In this document: positions 11,643-23,827 of the stretch, one piece after another
Numbering within the stretch: position 1 is the first letter of the stretch
How the letters are laid out: the number at the start of each line of letters is the position of its first letter
Assembly (NCBI GenBank): GCA_023935145.1
Contig: CM043704.1
Location: 94,513,873-94,577,872, forward strand
DNA length: 64,000 nt
Origin: Bretschneidera sinensis
Lineage: Eukaryota; Streptophyta; Magnoliopsida; Brassicales; Akaniaceae
Direction: 5' to 3'
Translations under genes and position numbers: made by a program
Notes under the pieces: model-generated
What the model was told of the DNA's origin: nothing
The model's database searches: none
The model's input: only the letters and a program-made list of their open reading frames with translations

Positions 11643-14600
11643 TCAAGCAGCAGGCATTGAGGTCGAAAGGACTACATAAGATAAGTATTGAAGCCCATCC
11701 TGGATTTTGCCCACCGCTGTGTTTTGATCAGTGCGAAGATGCTCAGAAAAGGCACTGGCTTTTTCCTGGATTGATGCATGTGGAGGACATTCATGTGAAT
11801 CACCAGTGGCACCCTTAATGGCAGCTAGGTAAGCTTCAGCCACATCAGATATGCCTGCAAGACAAAGACAACTCAAATCTGTCAAGGAACTTCGCCAGTA
11901 AACATTAAGTTGACAACATCATAGTGGGAAAGTGGGGTGGGAGAAGCCATGCCCCAAAATTAATCACATCAACCTGGGCTTCTATGCATTAATAATCAAG
12001 CATAATAAAATTATTATCGCAATAATACTCATAAATCTCCTAAAGTCAATATATCCATACATTATAGTCAAATCGCAAAAGGATTACAATGCATATTTTT
12101 TTTAAAGAGTATTTATCCTTTTGCATGAAAAACAATATCTCGAGCCTTGATATCTTTCCACACGCCATGCAGCCTTTTTGTAAACCAAATGCCTCAATGT
12201 CTATGCTGCTGGTAAACCAAAAGCCTCACCTCAAGTATCTGACTTTTAAACATTGCATTCTACAATTGTAACTAATAAATAACATATTATCTGACCCTAC
12301 ACCCCAGACCTCGGCCAAGTCAGTTAAAGGGTGGGCTGGAGATGGGATAGCTTACATTCAAAAGTCTCCCGGCCACACATATGCATGCACACTAGAATAT
12401 AACCTTTGAAGTTTAAATAATGGACACAACTTATTCCAGTTGTCCAATCATGGTTTAGGCAGCCAGAACAATGAGAACTAGCAGTTCCATTTCAAAGCGA
12501 TAAAGTACAAACATGCACAATCACTGAGCATTGTAGCAGTCTCTCATTCAGTCTACAAATTGTCTTATTTGGAACCCCTCTCTCCATAGAGAGTGAACAT
12601 CTCATCCATGTCAAATTTAGTTCACATATGATGCCATTTTGGTGCTCACCACCTCCTAAATTCTCAAACTAACATAACAAAGACTATCCTGTTGCTAAGT
12701 TGGTGCAAATTATAGTCTAACAAACATATCAACTTCATCAACATACTCCAAACTTATCTGGCAATAACAATCTCACCAACAAGGCAAGAGATACAAAAAT
12801 TTATCCTTACATATCAAAACCATACAACATCGAAATGAATACAATTCTTCCATATAACATCCCAAACACTTTGGTGAGCTAAGCATTTAGTTGTCAGGAG
12901 AATGATTACCAGAATTATCCACAACGAAAGAGCATTTTTAAGAGTGATTATATTTGTGGCTATCTAAGATTATTTGTTAAAAAATATTTTTCAAAAAGAA
13001 TCTTCATAGAGAAGTCAACATATTAGATTCTATATTCAGTCTCAAAACTTAATATTTAAAGATCTTACTACTGGAAGAAATGTGGGCTCCAATAAAAAAT
13101 TTAGAAGGCTTTTTAAATTCACTATTAACCCTTAGAAGCAACAATGTGATATGACAGTAAGGGCAATACATGGTCAGCTCGCATTTTGAAGTAAGCTAAG
13201 AACATTCTAGTGGTCAGAAAGATAACAAAATGACTGCAACCAGAAAGATGAAGCATTAGAAAACCAACCTGTGATGAAACTGTTGGAAACTGCTTCCACA
13301 TATCCTGTCATTGATTGTGCCTTTATTCTGATTAGTTTAGCTTTCTCAATAGGATCTTCAGGCCACTCAATCTTCAACACCTCAACATCTTCATCCTGAA
13401 CTTTATTAGCATTGGATATGATGGACTTACCAAGGGTCAGCAGTTGAGTCACCGCAAAACAGCACATTTCTGAGAGTCTCTGCATAATGATATCATATCA
13501 TATAGTGCCCCATTTGTAAAATCCATGTCAATAACAAATAATTGGTTGGTTGAAATGTTTCCAAGAAAATAGAAATGAAATTATCTCCGTACATGAATCC
13601 CCTCTGAATGAAGAGATTCAAGTCTGCCAGCAGTCCGTTGAATCATATCATTAACATTTAGTCCTGTTAAAGCACTAGTGAACCTGCAAAATGTCAAAAA
13701 ATAAATAATTAGCAAAACAAATTGATAAATAAAAGGTATATTAATCAAAGGCACCATAGGGGTGTCACCCATGTACAAAAAACTATTTACAAGATAGTGT
13801 CTCAATAACGTCTAAGATATCTTCATCATTTACAAAAAAAAGTAATTTTTAAGTAAAGAAATTATTAACTTCATCACATGTCATCGTTATTCAATACCAT
13901 GGTGGGACCTTATCAATTTTAGCACAGCTGCCACGTCCATCATAATTACGACAGAAAAGCCCAACAGAGTAAGTATCCAATTAGATTATCCAGCAACCAT
14001 TGGCCAAGAAAACAATGTGTGGAAGTGCGAGTAAGAAATTTGAAAAACTCAATCTAGTTACTTAATTTTTTATTCAAGGTAAGAATTTTAAAATTTCAAA
14101 CTAATTAATACAAAAAAGGGTGACTAATAGGAGGGTACAAAGTGCCATCGAATAGGAGCTTGATGAGGCACAAAGTGAAATTCCAAATAGAAGCCATACA
14201 ACAATGCTAGTAGAAAAAACGTAATGATAACATCATGAATTATTTGATGGCATAACAATTTTTAAAGTAAAGGAAAAGAGAAAGTTGCAATCACCCTGCA
14301 GCCATATCAGCAGCCTTGCTGACACTTGAATCATGCAAACTCTTCATTTCATCATCATTTCCTTCGGTTCCAGTCTCTATTTTCTTTCCTTTGTCTGACT
14401 CTACGGTATCTCCCTCCATGTCAGTGCTCACACTAAAAATTTTCTGAATTTGTTTAAGCTTTCCATCATATATAGACTTCTGTTCTGATGATAATTTTGC
14501 CTTTCTTCGGTTAAATAACAAGACATAATGATTAGACAATGCCTCCAACTCCTGAAAGCATTATGGTTCAACAATTCAAAAACATAATCATTTGAACCAT

Positions 14601-17600
14601 CAAGAGTCGACTTCAAAGATAAGAAGGTGACCTCCAACTGTTCTGGACCTCCATATATATAAAAACATCGATCAAATGTCACTTCCTCATATTGATCCTC
14701 ATCACCTTCTTGTTCGGTGTCTTTTGGATTCTTCTCAAGTTCAATACCAGTCTCTGTGATCAACAAATCCATGGTCTCCTTGCCCACAATTTCAAGCACT
14801 TGCATCCCCTTTGCTGTAAATGCTTTTCCTGTCTGTAACATTAAGGTGGGAAATAAGCAATTAAGGCAACATTAACAAGTAAGATGATATGGGTAATGCA
14901 TACCTCTAGTATGGATGGTGCAAGAGATCCAGCCGCTAACGGTGAACCACCAGGCTGAATAGATCCCGCAAAGTTCACAGCAGAATGCTCAAGCCTAGAG
15001 AACAAAACACAGAACTCATTTGATTAAGCCTGACCAACATAACTAGATACCTAAATGCACTGGGCTAGTAAAATTACCATATATCAGTAAAAACACAGGA
15101 AATTATATAGTAGTAGATATAAAACCAAGAGTTCTTCTGGTTAAAGGCAACTTCTAACAGAAACAGTAAATGAGCAGGCATTCTCTAAGACGATTCCTCC
15201 ATGTTAATTACAAGCGTGAACTATCAACCATTTGCCTAGCCGATTGCTCTCTCTCCATAGGTGTCATGCTTAATACAATCACCAATTCTTATGCATAAGT
15301 ACCACATAAGAAGGGTTTTCTTTTCATTCAAATAAGCATAAAGTCATCTGAAAGATGCAAGACATGGAAAACCTCATGTAAGTACAGTGTAAAAAGACCA
15401 AAACATGAATGAGAAAAAACATCCAAGACACTAACAAAGTCCAATACACAAAACTGATCCCCATTGATGCAAGAATTCTTATATGATATCCTCTAGCCTC
15501 AAGTTTAAAAATATGAGATCCTTAAAACATTTTCTATTTCACATTTTAAAGCAAAGAATAATTATATCTGAAGAAAGAAAAAGCACCACAAAGAGGACTA
15601 CATATCAGCATTTAATATAAACATTGTCATTTGGAGTTAAGAAGGCATAGAAAACTGCATTTTCATTTTAAGAAAAAATCACTTTGTATCATCTAGTAGT
15701 TTATTTAACACATGATGACCAAAAAAAATCATGATATCATGATCTTGTGTTTTGTCATCAAAGCATGCACCCTATATGAACTATAAATATCATCCCACGA
15801 CATCATAAATTTAACCACACTATGGAACACAATCCATTTAGAACACAAAATATCACTCAACTACAGATAGCTTAGATTTTTTTCCAAAGCAGCAATGATA
15901 GTTAAGCATCCAAAATATAAGGTATTACTTCATAAAAGTTTTTTTTGATAAGTTATTACTTCATAATAGTAGAACCCTGAACCCTGCAGTTCTCAAGTTC
16001 AATAATTTTTTTTTTCATTTCAACTAACAAGCATCTGGCTCTTTTCTTTCCAGGCATCAAGTTATTACTCTCACCTAAATCGTACATCTACCAATAAAGA
16101 TGTGAGTATGTGACCAGGATACTCTCTTCAGATGCAATGTAAAGTGCTGTCAGTTTCTTCAAAATTGCAATTAGTAATAAATAGTATAGAAAATGATAAA
16201 ATAACATGCGATGAAACATACTTCTGAACCAAATTTGAACCCTCCTTCCATGCATTTCCTAATGCCTGCCAAGCCCCAGAAGCGAAATTCTCAACAGAAT
16301 TATCAATAACCTTCAAACCCTGCAAATTTTGAAAAGTTACATACTATGTCATTCATGATGAATGCCAAAAGAAAAGCATCATGGCTAACAATGTATCAGA
16401 CTAAAAGGAAATAAATATAAAAAGATGGAAGAAATGTGAAAATGCATCATGAAGAGCAGTAACTTCAGATGAAATTGAATAAACGAGGGCGGGAAGCTGA
16501 AATGAAAAAGAAATATTAAACATAAAAGTACAGAAAGCAGCATATTACATTTTCACAAGCGTATGTTGTGTGTCTTGGGGATGCAACCAAAGAAAAAAAG
16601 ATAAGAAGATAACCATTATCGTATTCACTGAAACTGCTAGAATCATATAACAACTATCAAAATATATACACAAGACTTTTTTCTTTTTATGATAAGTAAC
16701 AACTATCAAAATATATACACAACACTTGCCTGGCCAAGGAAGGAATCATCACTAGCCTTCTCTAGTTTATCCAAAGCAGATTTTCGTAACTTGTCCTCCT
16801 CATCATTGCTTTCCTTCTCAGTAGCAGATTCCTTAGTTTCTTCCTCCTTAGAAGATTCCGAGTCCTCACCAGTGGTTTGCATGTCTCCAAAGCTCTTTGC
16901 TGCCTTCTCTGCAACCACAGCAGCCTGCATGGACCAAGTACTGCTCAACAAAACTGTATATGATCTTACAAGGAAATTGGATTTCAAATTACTGCACTTT
17001 TTTTTTATAAGTTAAAAGATCTTTTTTATTGGAGATAAGTTAAAGATAAGTGCACATTAAAATGTAACAGCCAAAAAACCCTGCCTCATGTATCTGATTT
17101 CTGCTATTTTGGGCAGGGAACTATTAACCAGTCATCAGTAACATATCTTTTGTCGCCACTAGTGTTGCAAAAGACAAACAGCAAAATGGATATGAAAAGC
17201 ATTTTTGAGCAGCTGATATCCCGCCAAAGTTTGGCCATCTAACAAAGTGAGCAAGCCAGACCAATAGATGCAAAACCCTCGAACTTTATTTAAGGTGATC
17301 ATATATGGAAACATTATTGCTCTGCGAGAAAAAACTGCAGAGAGCTCTGTGTCCCACCCCAAAGCTAATTAATTAAGCAGAGTTCAATTCTCCTTCCTTT
17401 TTACTAATAAAATTATCTCCATTTTTAAATAGTGAATCAATCTCAAACTTCTTTGCTGAGTTTGCAAGCTTTGCAATGTAAAAAGTCCAGAATAAAGTGG
17501 AAAGAAACTTAGGAAATATTTTAACAATATCTTTGTTGAAATCTAGCTTGTTATACAAATAGCAAGAAACAAAGGATTCCAGAATAATACCCACAAATTA

Positions 17601-19431
17601 GAATATAATGAGAAAGTTCCAACAATAACCCTTCGATGAAAATAAGAGTGAACTAAGATTGAGAAATCGAGTATGTAGGTTAATCATCATAATATTTCAG
17701 TCTGTTTGTGAATCATTCAGAGAATACTAAACCATAATGGGAATTGTTCTTACAACTACGACTACACAAATGTCCAGGTAGACTTCTTATTACTCCAACC
17801 ACGCAAATATCCAGATAGACTATAGGTTTGGGTGGATATTTGACGATGCCACGATGGTTTTACAAAACCTAGTTTCCCTTGTAGAAATGAGCTTAAAGAT
17901 CCCGTAACCTGAGAAAGTGTCATATCCACCATTGGAAATCTATAAAACAAAAACCCAGTCAACTGAATACACAAAATTGGAAAAATTACAATATTTTGAG
18001 AAAGAAAGAAACTAGAAGCCTAAAGAACTGTCATCCAAGATGTCTAAAACCGAACTGTGCTTTAGTGAATGGATCACCACAAGGTGAAGAGTGAGGCAAC
18101 CATAGGCTTGACATAACACCATATAATGTGACAACTTAAGTTGAACTTATGAACAGGTAAATGAACAAGTAATCCCAAAAATGGATCAGAAAGGCATATG
18201 TGGAACTCTGAAGTTTGTAAGAACAAAATAATTATACTTGGTAAGTTAGATGACATCTGTTGTTACATCGTGCAGCATAATTCCACTGCAATGGAATAAC
18301 TTTTTTTGGATAAGTATTGCAACAACCTAACTTTTTTTTGGCAAGTACTTCAATGACCTAACTTTGAAGTCCGAAAGGTGTCAGATAAACAGTTCTGGCA
18401 TACCAGGACTGTGACAAGAATTTTGGCAATATTAAGCCAACATTGTACATTTTGCACGAAAAGTGTTGAAAAATATGTAAAAAAAATATCCGCAAGGTCT
18501 GACAACAGGGGAGTATCACATCAATTTGAGTCCAATATCAATTCATCCATGGAGCAATTTTTCAGATGACCATTAGGTAAATCCAACTCATTTACAAGGC
18601 ACCTACATATTCATTACATAAGAAAAACACCTAACATAGAGACTCGACTAGAACAGAAACCATACATTCAACGAAGTGTATAATCATCTAATTTGCATAT
18701 ATGAATGACAACCCTTCATAAGTTCAACGGTATAACTGAGGCAATGTTTGCTGATACCAAAGCAAGTCCTAATTGTCAGCTTCATTTTTTTTCCTGAGGG
18801 GAGTCAGCTTCAATTTTTATATCTATACTTTATATGTTTTACATACCAATCACAAAAGTCTAATCCACTAATGAAAAGAACATCAAATCCCACAAAATGG
18901 AAATCCCACAGTAGATGAACCAGTACAGAAAGTGCTTCGAACAAGCACCATTTTCAACATCAAATGATCCAAATTCAACTACACAGAAAGAAACCCACTG
19001 AATTTAAGCACTAAACCGAGGCATTCCTCAAAAAGGGCATCCAGAAAACCCATCAAATGTCAGTCCCATAACTAGATCTGATATCTACCCATACCCAGAT
19101 ACCCTAATCTAAAAACTATAAACCACACTACAAATAACTGTATTTAAACCCTAATTCACATAACAAAATACCAAATGAAAGAATGTTAAATGCTAAAGTG
19201 AAAGTGATAAAATGGAAGCGAAATGAGGCTTACATTGCGAGAGATCTCTTCTGCAGCCTTTTGAAGATCTGAAAAAACAGAGAGAGGAGAAAAACCCCAA
19301 CCCCAACCCCCTCCTCCACTCTTTGGTGGTGTTGACTGTTCTCGTTGGAATTCTTCCTTTTGCTCTTGATCTTGTTCTTGTTTAAGAGGTTTTTTATCTT
19401 CTTCTTCTGTTGGGTTCTTGTTCTCTTCCAT
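11643..19431 (-). CDS. FAM114/DUF719 family protein, nine exons
   Basis: Exons (high to low): 19234-19431, 16730-16924, 16222-16319, 14904-14994, 14632-14832, 14295-14551, 13593-13683, 13269-13479, 11643-11854. Summed length 1554 bp gives 517 aa with all phases consistent. The N-terminus is acidic and low in complexity, then carries a WGWG motif (residues 43-46) as animal FAM114 proteins do near their N-terminus. VGKETMDLL (about 210-218) corresponds to the GKKTMDVLAE region I recall from human FAM114A1/A2, and QLEELEALSNH (about 259-269) to their HLEALEILSNES. The C-terminal exon matches the end of the family. Function in plants is unknown to me; animal members are poorly characterised cytosolic or Golgi-linked proteins. 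Intron 2 begins with GC instead of GT. The family call is from remembered motifs, not a search. Confidence 0.8.
12558..14050. repeat. Parental copy of the segmental duplication
   Basis: Covers exons 7 and 8 of the FAM114-like gene, the intron between them and parts of the flanking introns. It aligns to 1-1485 with small indels throughout. The open frame here and the lesions there identify this as the working copy. The two lie in the same orientation about 12.5 kb apart, with the PPR gene between. Confidence 0.85.
13715..13845. mobile_element. SINE-like insertion in intron 6 of the FAM114-like gene
   Basis: About 130 bp present here but missing at the matching place in the decayed copy (near 1262). 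It contains tcaaaggcaccataggggtg followed by tcacccatgtac and ends near an A-run. A similar block (gaaaggcaccaagggggtgc, then ctcccat) occurs at 39001-39095. The shared block and the empty site support a short interspersed element; I cannot name the family. Confidence 0.5.
15923..15966 (-). mobile_element. Ultra-short poly(A)-tail insertion with perfect 13 bp TSD
   Basis: tattacttcataa occurs at 15923-15935 and again at 15954-15966, flanking 18 bp (aagttttttttgataagt). Read on the gene strand this is ACTTATC followed by A8. It lies in intron 3 of the FAM114-like gene. Confidence 0.65.
16648..16722 (-). mobile_element. Ultra-short poly(A)-tail insertion with perfect 26 bp TSD
   Basis: A perfect 26 bp direct repeat (16648-16673 and 16697-16722, beginning taacaactatc) flanks 23 bp composed of a T-rich run ending tatgataag. 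The right copy lies seven bases inside intron 2, next to its GC 5' splice site at 16729. Confidence 0.7.
18301..18362 (-). mobile_element. Two tandem poly(A)-tail units of 31 bp
   Basis: Two imperfect units (18301-18331 and 18332-18362) each read T7-8, then GG.(T)AAGT, then a related target ending acctaac. The pattern suggests two insertions into one site or duplication of one. Located in intron 1 of the FAM114-like gene. Confidence 0.45.
18775..18812 (-). mobile_element. Short T-run insertion with 10 bp TSD
   Basis: gtcagcttca at 18775-18784 and 18803-18812 flanks T8 followed by cctgagggga. The insert lacks the GATAAG word, so it may be the tail of another element. Intron 1 of the FAM114-like gene. 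Confidence 0.45.
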
Positions 19432-20049
19432 TATTTTTTGTATCCGAAATTAGGATTGCTTGTGGTTCGAATGAAAAGGTTGCTTCTATTTTAGAAAACT
19501 GATGACTGCTTGGTTTTCCTACAAAGAGATAAATGAGATCTAATACTTAGAAGATTGGGAGTTGAGAGTTTGATCTTTGGTTACAAGATTTTAGAGGGGC
19601 CTCTTTTCGGTTGAAAATGAACCAGAAGGGACCGATTCAACGTGCGTTTGAAGGCAATCAAGTGAGGACGGTGTCGTTTTCATGGTTGGAAAATGGCAGT
19701 CGTTTGTTTTTAAAAATGCAAAATAGTAGCACAACAATGAAGTTTTGATTTATGGAAAGCTGAGAATTTTTAAAATTGAAGAATCTAATCCAGAGTTTGT
19801 TTACTTTTAAATTTTGAAATAAATTCCAATGTTTAATTTTTTTTCATAGAAAATATTAGTAACTAAACTGAAGGAAAGTTAAACACTTTGGTTTGATTTA
19901 TCTTTATATATAAAATCAATTTTTTTTTGGATTAAGTAATAAACTACCTTTGCTTTCCAGTGTTATTTTTTTGAAGAAAAAACAAAATAATTTAATTTTC
20001 CATTGAGTTTAATTGAAACTTGTTTTAAAAAATTATTTATAAAATAAGA

Positions 20050-20390
20050 AGATAACTTTATCTTTGACCAGTATTGATTTTCTCTATTGCTCATTATTTT
20101 CTCTACACTTTCAATTGTTTTTATTTCTTTTGGTGATTCTAATTAGATTAGTTTCAGTTTTCTAATAAAAAAATATGTGACCCTTATACTTGACATGTTT
20201 TTAAGTAAAAATATAATTATTACCATATTATTTTATCACGTAAAAATAACAATATTAAAATGTTAATATATATAGAGATATTTTGAAAATATGAAATTAC
20301 ATTGGGAAGAAACCATTCCTACAATAAAAATAACTTTCATCAATTTAGAAAAATTAATTGGCAAGGAATCACCTAATCACCTCTAATTAC
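20050..20390 (+). repeat. Direct repeat, left copy (~340 bp)
   Basis: Aligns with 20598-20938. Shared landmarks in the same order include ttttctaat, tatgtgacc, aagtaaaaa, gaagaaaccattc, acaataaaaataac, catcaatttagaaaaatta and ggcaagg.aatcacct. No LTR-type TG...CA ends are obvious, so the origin is open. Confidence 0.7.
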
Positions 20391-20597
20391 GAACTAACCC
20401 TAATCACTTGTTCACCTTCTTAACATTATATTTTCTACCATTAACTAATTTACATTGATATGTACTAAGATAATGCTAATTTGCCACTCTTCAGGCAGAA
20501 ATTATTATTGCGTTCACGATTATTTGAACCAAAATATTCAAATTTTGAGTTTTATAAGAAAAAAATAAAAACAAGACGGCAATCTTCACTCTCCTTA

Positions 20598-20938
20598 TCT
20601 CTCTTTTCTTCAACCAATGCTGATTTTCTCCATCTCTCTTTTATTTTTTTCACATTTTCAATTATTTTTATTTTTTTATGATTTTAATTGGATTGTATTT
20701 TTATTGGGGTTTTTTTGCAGGTTCAGTTTTCTAATGGATAATATGTGACCATTATGCTTGGTACGCTTATAAGTAAAAAAATAATTATTACTACATTAAT
20801 ATTGAGATGCTAATATATTTAAATAAATAATGTGAATTTGCGATTACATTGGAAGAAACCATTCATACAATAAAAATAACTTTTCATCAATTTAGAAAAA
20901 TTATTTGGCAAGGGAATCACCTCTAATTCAAGAGACCG
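20598..20938 (+). repeat. Direct repeat, right copy (~340 bp)
   Basis: Partner of 20050-20390 at an offset of about 548 bp. The divergence (many substitutions and small indels) indicates an old duplication. Confidence 0.7.
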
Positions 20939-21591
20939 ACCACGGCAAAATCTCTGTCCTCAAACGACTAAACTACAACAAAAAAAAACCTCTGATGATC
21001 GCCAATTGACATACCCTCAAAAGTCGACAGTTGATATTCGTCAGATAATGTTGAATGCGCCCCGTGCATGGCGAGCTACGGACAGGCTTCGTTCCGTCGC
21101 TTTGTGTCCAATTGACTTGAAGAAAAGGAAAAAGTGAAAAATCCCAAGTAACCTTATTTCAGTGAGGTGTCAAGAACAATTTTGATCCAAGTAAATTTGA
21201 TCACAAAGTTAATTTGTGCTTAAAAGGTAACAAATTATTATATTATGTTATATTGATCTTTTGACTTTTAGTATTCGATGGATCACAATGGAATGGGCAA
21301 AATCTTGATTAGTGGATGCTTCTTTGGGTGCAAATTTTAGTCTATTTAGATCCACATCTTATCATTTGCTTTGTCTTTATGGAAACTTAATTCATTAGAA
21401 GCTTAATTATAAAGAAATTGCCCACATAAGCAAGTCCTATGCTCCTCCTACATGGCTACATGGATGAAGACTCCAAGGCTTCTGGGTGGAAAAAACTAGA
21501 GTACTAGGGATTCATAGTCTATCATATTCCCCAAACAGGAAAAATTGAACCTTTAATCTTAAATAAAGTAAAATCTGAGCTAACCAGGTTT

Positions 21592-23325
21592 TGCTTACAG
21601 GGAGCTCCACAAAGGGTAGTCCAATTGAAATGAGGAATAGCATAATTTTTAATCTACTGTTGGTCATCTCTGGTTTCATCATTTGCATGACCTTTTGTTT
21701 CCATTGCACCAAAGTTAGGAAAAAGAGAGGGAAATCTAGTGATGGAAAGGTGAGCAGTACCACAATCCCAGTTTCATTGCTAGAGGTTAAGGTCACACTT
21801 CCTACAGAGATTATATTTGGTGATAAAACAGTTGAAAATAGGTGTGAATATGATCCACAAGAATTGTCTGAACTTCCAAAAACCAGGCTTGGTGAAGGTA
21901 CCTTGGGAGCTTGTTTAAGGTTGTTCCAAATTGTGGTTCAATTATCACAGTTCAAAAGATCCGAGATGAGTTGGTGATTAGTAAAGATGATCTGAAGTTG
22001 TGGATTAACTTCTTTGGAGAGAATCAAGATCCTTGGCTCTCGCCAATACTGTTCAGTTTTTGGTATGGTGGAGAAGCTTTTATTCTGTATTAGTATTTCT
22101 GCTTAGGAAGCTTGGATGAGCTCTTACATGGTAAGATATATATGATCCCTTTCAAATTTTATATATGTTCTTTTTGAATCTGAATTGCATTTGCAATGTT
22201 CCTGGATGTGTTCTGCAGCCATTGGTTGAACTAACATGATTAGTCTTGAACCATCTTTCGACATCTTAAAGTTTTAAGATTTATATATGTTGCAAAAAAG
22301 AATCATAAATTAAGTAAAAGTATAATCATGAAGGAAGTACTTAGAACTTAGAAAATGGCTATTTTGTAGGCTAAAAGAGATTCTGTTGACAATATCTTCT
22401 CACAACGGAAACAAAAAAAAAGGCCTGATTTTATTAGTTCTTAAAAATCTTGTTTTAGCAACTATACATAGTACCGTTTCACCTAGCTTCCCAAAGGGTT
22501 TTAGATTTCAAGAAAGAGATTCTAAGCCAAACACATAAAAATCGGTTTCTTGAATAAATTAGCAGCTAAAAATAGATTTTAAGAAGCTAGATTCTTACCC
22601 TTTTTTATTAACAGGATAAACATTTTTTTTACCAAAAATTACTTTTGACTCCTGACACTGACTACAGGTAGGCCAAACGAGACCTTTAATAGTCAATTTT
22701 TCAATGTCATGGAATCTAAACAACACTCTAGATGATGATGTTAGAGGCTTAACTTGGCATCAGTTTGTGTAATGTAGGAAGTGAAGGAATCCAATTCACT
22801 CCATTGAATTGGAGAATTCGAAAGCATGAAGCACTTTGTGCAGCAAAAGCAGTGACTTCCCTTTATACCCGAGTGACCAAAAATGGTGAAGCGCTTGTTT
22901 GTGGTGTGATCAAGTCTTCTAATATCTTGATCCGAACAGATTGTTCTGCATGCCTTTCCGGCTAAGAAACACCTTACCTAGTATCTCCAGCACTCCTGGT
23001 CAGAAGGAATCCTGGCCGAGTGGCTCCTGAACTAAGATACACCTGAAATTTTGCGAAAAAGTTTACACAGAAGCCTGATGTTTACAGATTTGGAGTACTG
23101 TTATTAGTACTTATCACAGGAAAGAGACCTGCAGTGACCAACTTGGGAGATGAAATATTAGAGAAGAGAAAGAAAGAAGGTTTGAAAGGTATATATGAAA
23201 AGAGAATGGGAGGAGTGAAAGAAAATTACATGATTGGGATGGCTGGAATTGCTCGGCTTTGTCTTTCGCGTAATCCGAAAGATAGGCCTTCCATGGATAA
23301 TGTTGTGCAGATGATTCAAGGTTTT
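21592..23325 (+). pseudogene. LRR receptor-like kinase remnant (LRR-III-like), decayed
   Basis: Two exon remnants are visible. The first (21592 to about 22130) follows an acceptor and encodes a membrane segment (IIFNLLLVISGFIICMTFCF), a basic stop-transfer patch and a juxtamembrane region. It breaks frame after LGEGTLGA, continues in another frame to LGSLDELLHG and ends at a GT donor. The second (about 22778-23322) encodes degenerate kinase subdomains. The catalytic loop reads VCGVIKSSNIL where LRR-III kinases have HGNIKSSNIL, followed by TQKPDVYRFGVLLL and a C-terminal lobe ending PSMDNVVQMI. In-frame stops lie at 22963-22965 and 23044-23046. The extracellular LRR part and the ATP-binding Lys region are not seen. 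A functional receptor is excluded; transcription is possible. Confidence 0.8.
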
Positions 23326-23827
23326 CACTTTGTGGGTTGCTTTTTGAACCCAATATATCATAAAGCCATATATAATGTAAATAATAATATTTCTTGTTTT
23401 CCCCTGAAATGTTGTGTTGATGCTTAATTTGAAAGATATAGGCTTTCTCGTTCAATTATGAGGAAGTAATTAGGCACTATTTTAACACATTGTATGAGGG
23501 AAAAGAATTAAGACTTTACTGCATTTTGCTATCCTCAATTTTGGGGTCTGATCTGATAAATTCATGGCATTGTGGCCAAAAGAGAAAGAACATTGACAAA
23601 CTGAGAGAAACAAACAAGATTTCATATTTGTATTATACAAATTACAAAACAAAAACTTCTCAGCTTAATTGTCTCGTTAAAATGTTGTAAAATAGAAACA
23701 ATTAAAGAAGGTTACAATTCTTTCTGAGAAGTACAACTAATTTAACAATGTGAGTGTTTATAATTGCTTTTTGTAACAAATAATTATAGTAAAACATAAG
23801 TTGTAGATGTTATAAACTGTGTACTAT

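Larger units (their letters stand above)
19432..21590. other. Spacer with FAM114-like promoter and repeats
   Basis: The first few hundred bases must hold the FAM114-like promoter and 5' UTR. The rest is very AT-rich, dominated by the two direct repeats listed separately, with a short higher-GC patch near 20930-21120 that has no recognisable frame. Confidence 0.5.

Noticed and set aside
16981..17055. Further tail insertion around a tgcac repeat in FAM114-like intron 2
   Set aside because: The flanking repeat is only five bases and the inner sequence is itself repetitive (ataagttaaaga), so the event cannot be resolved.
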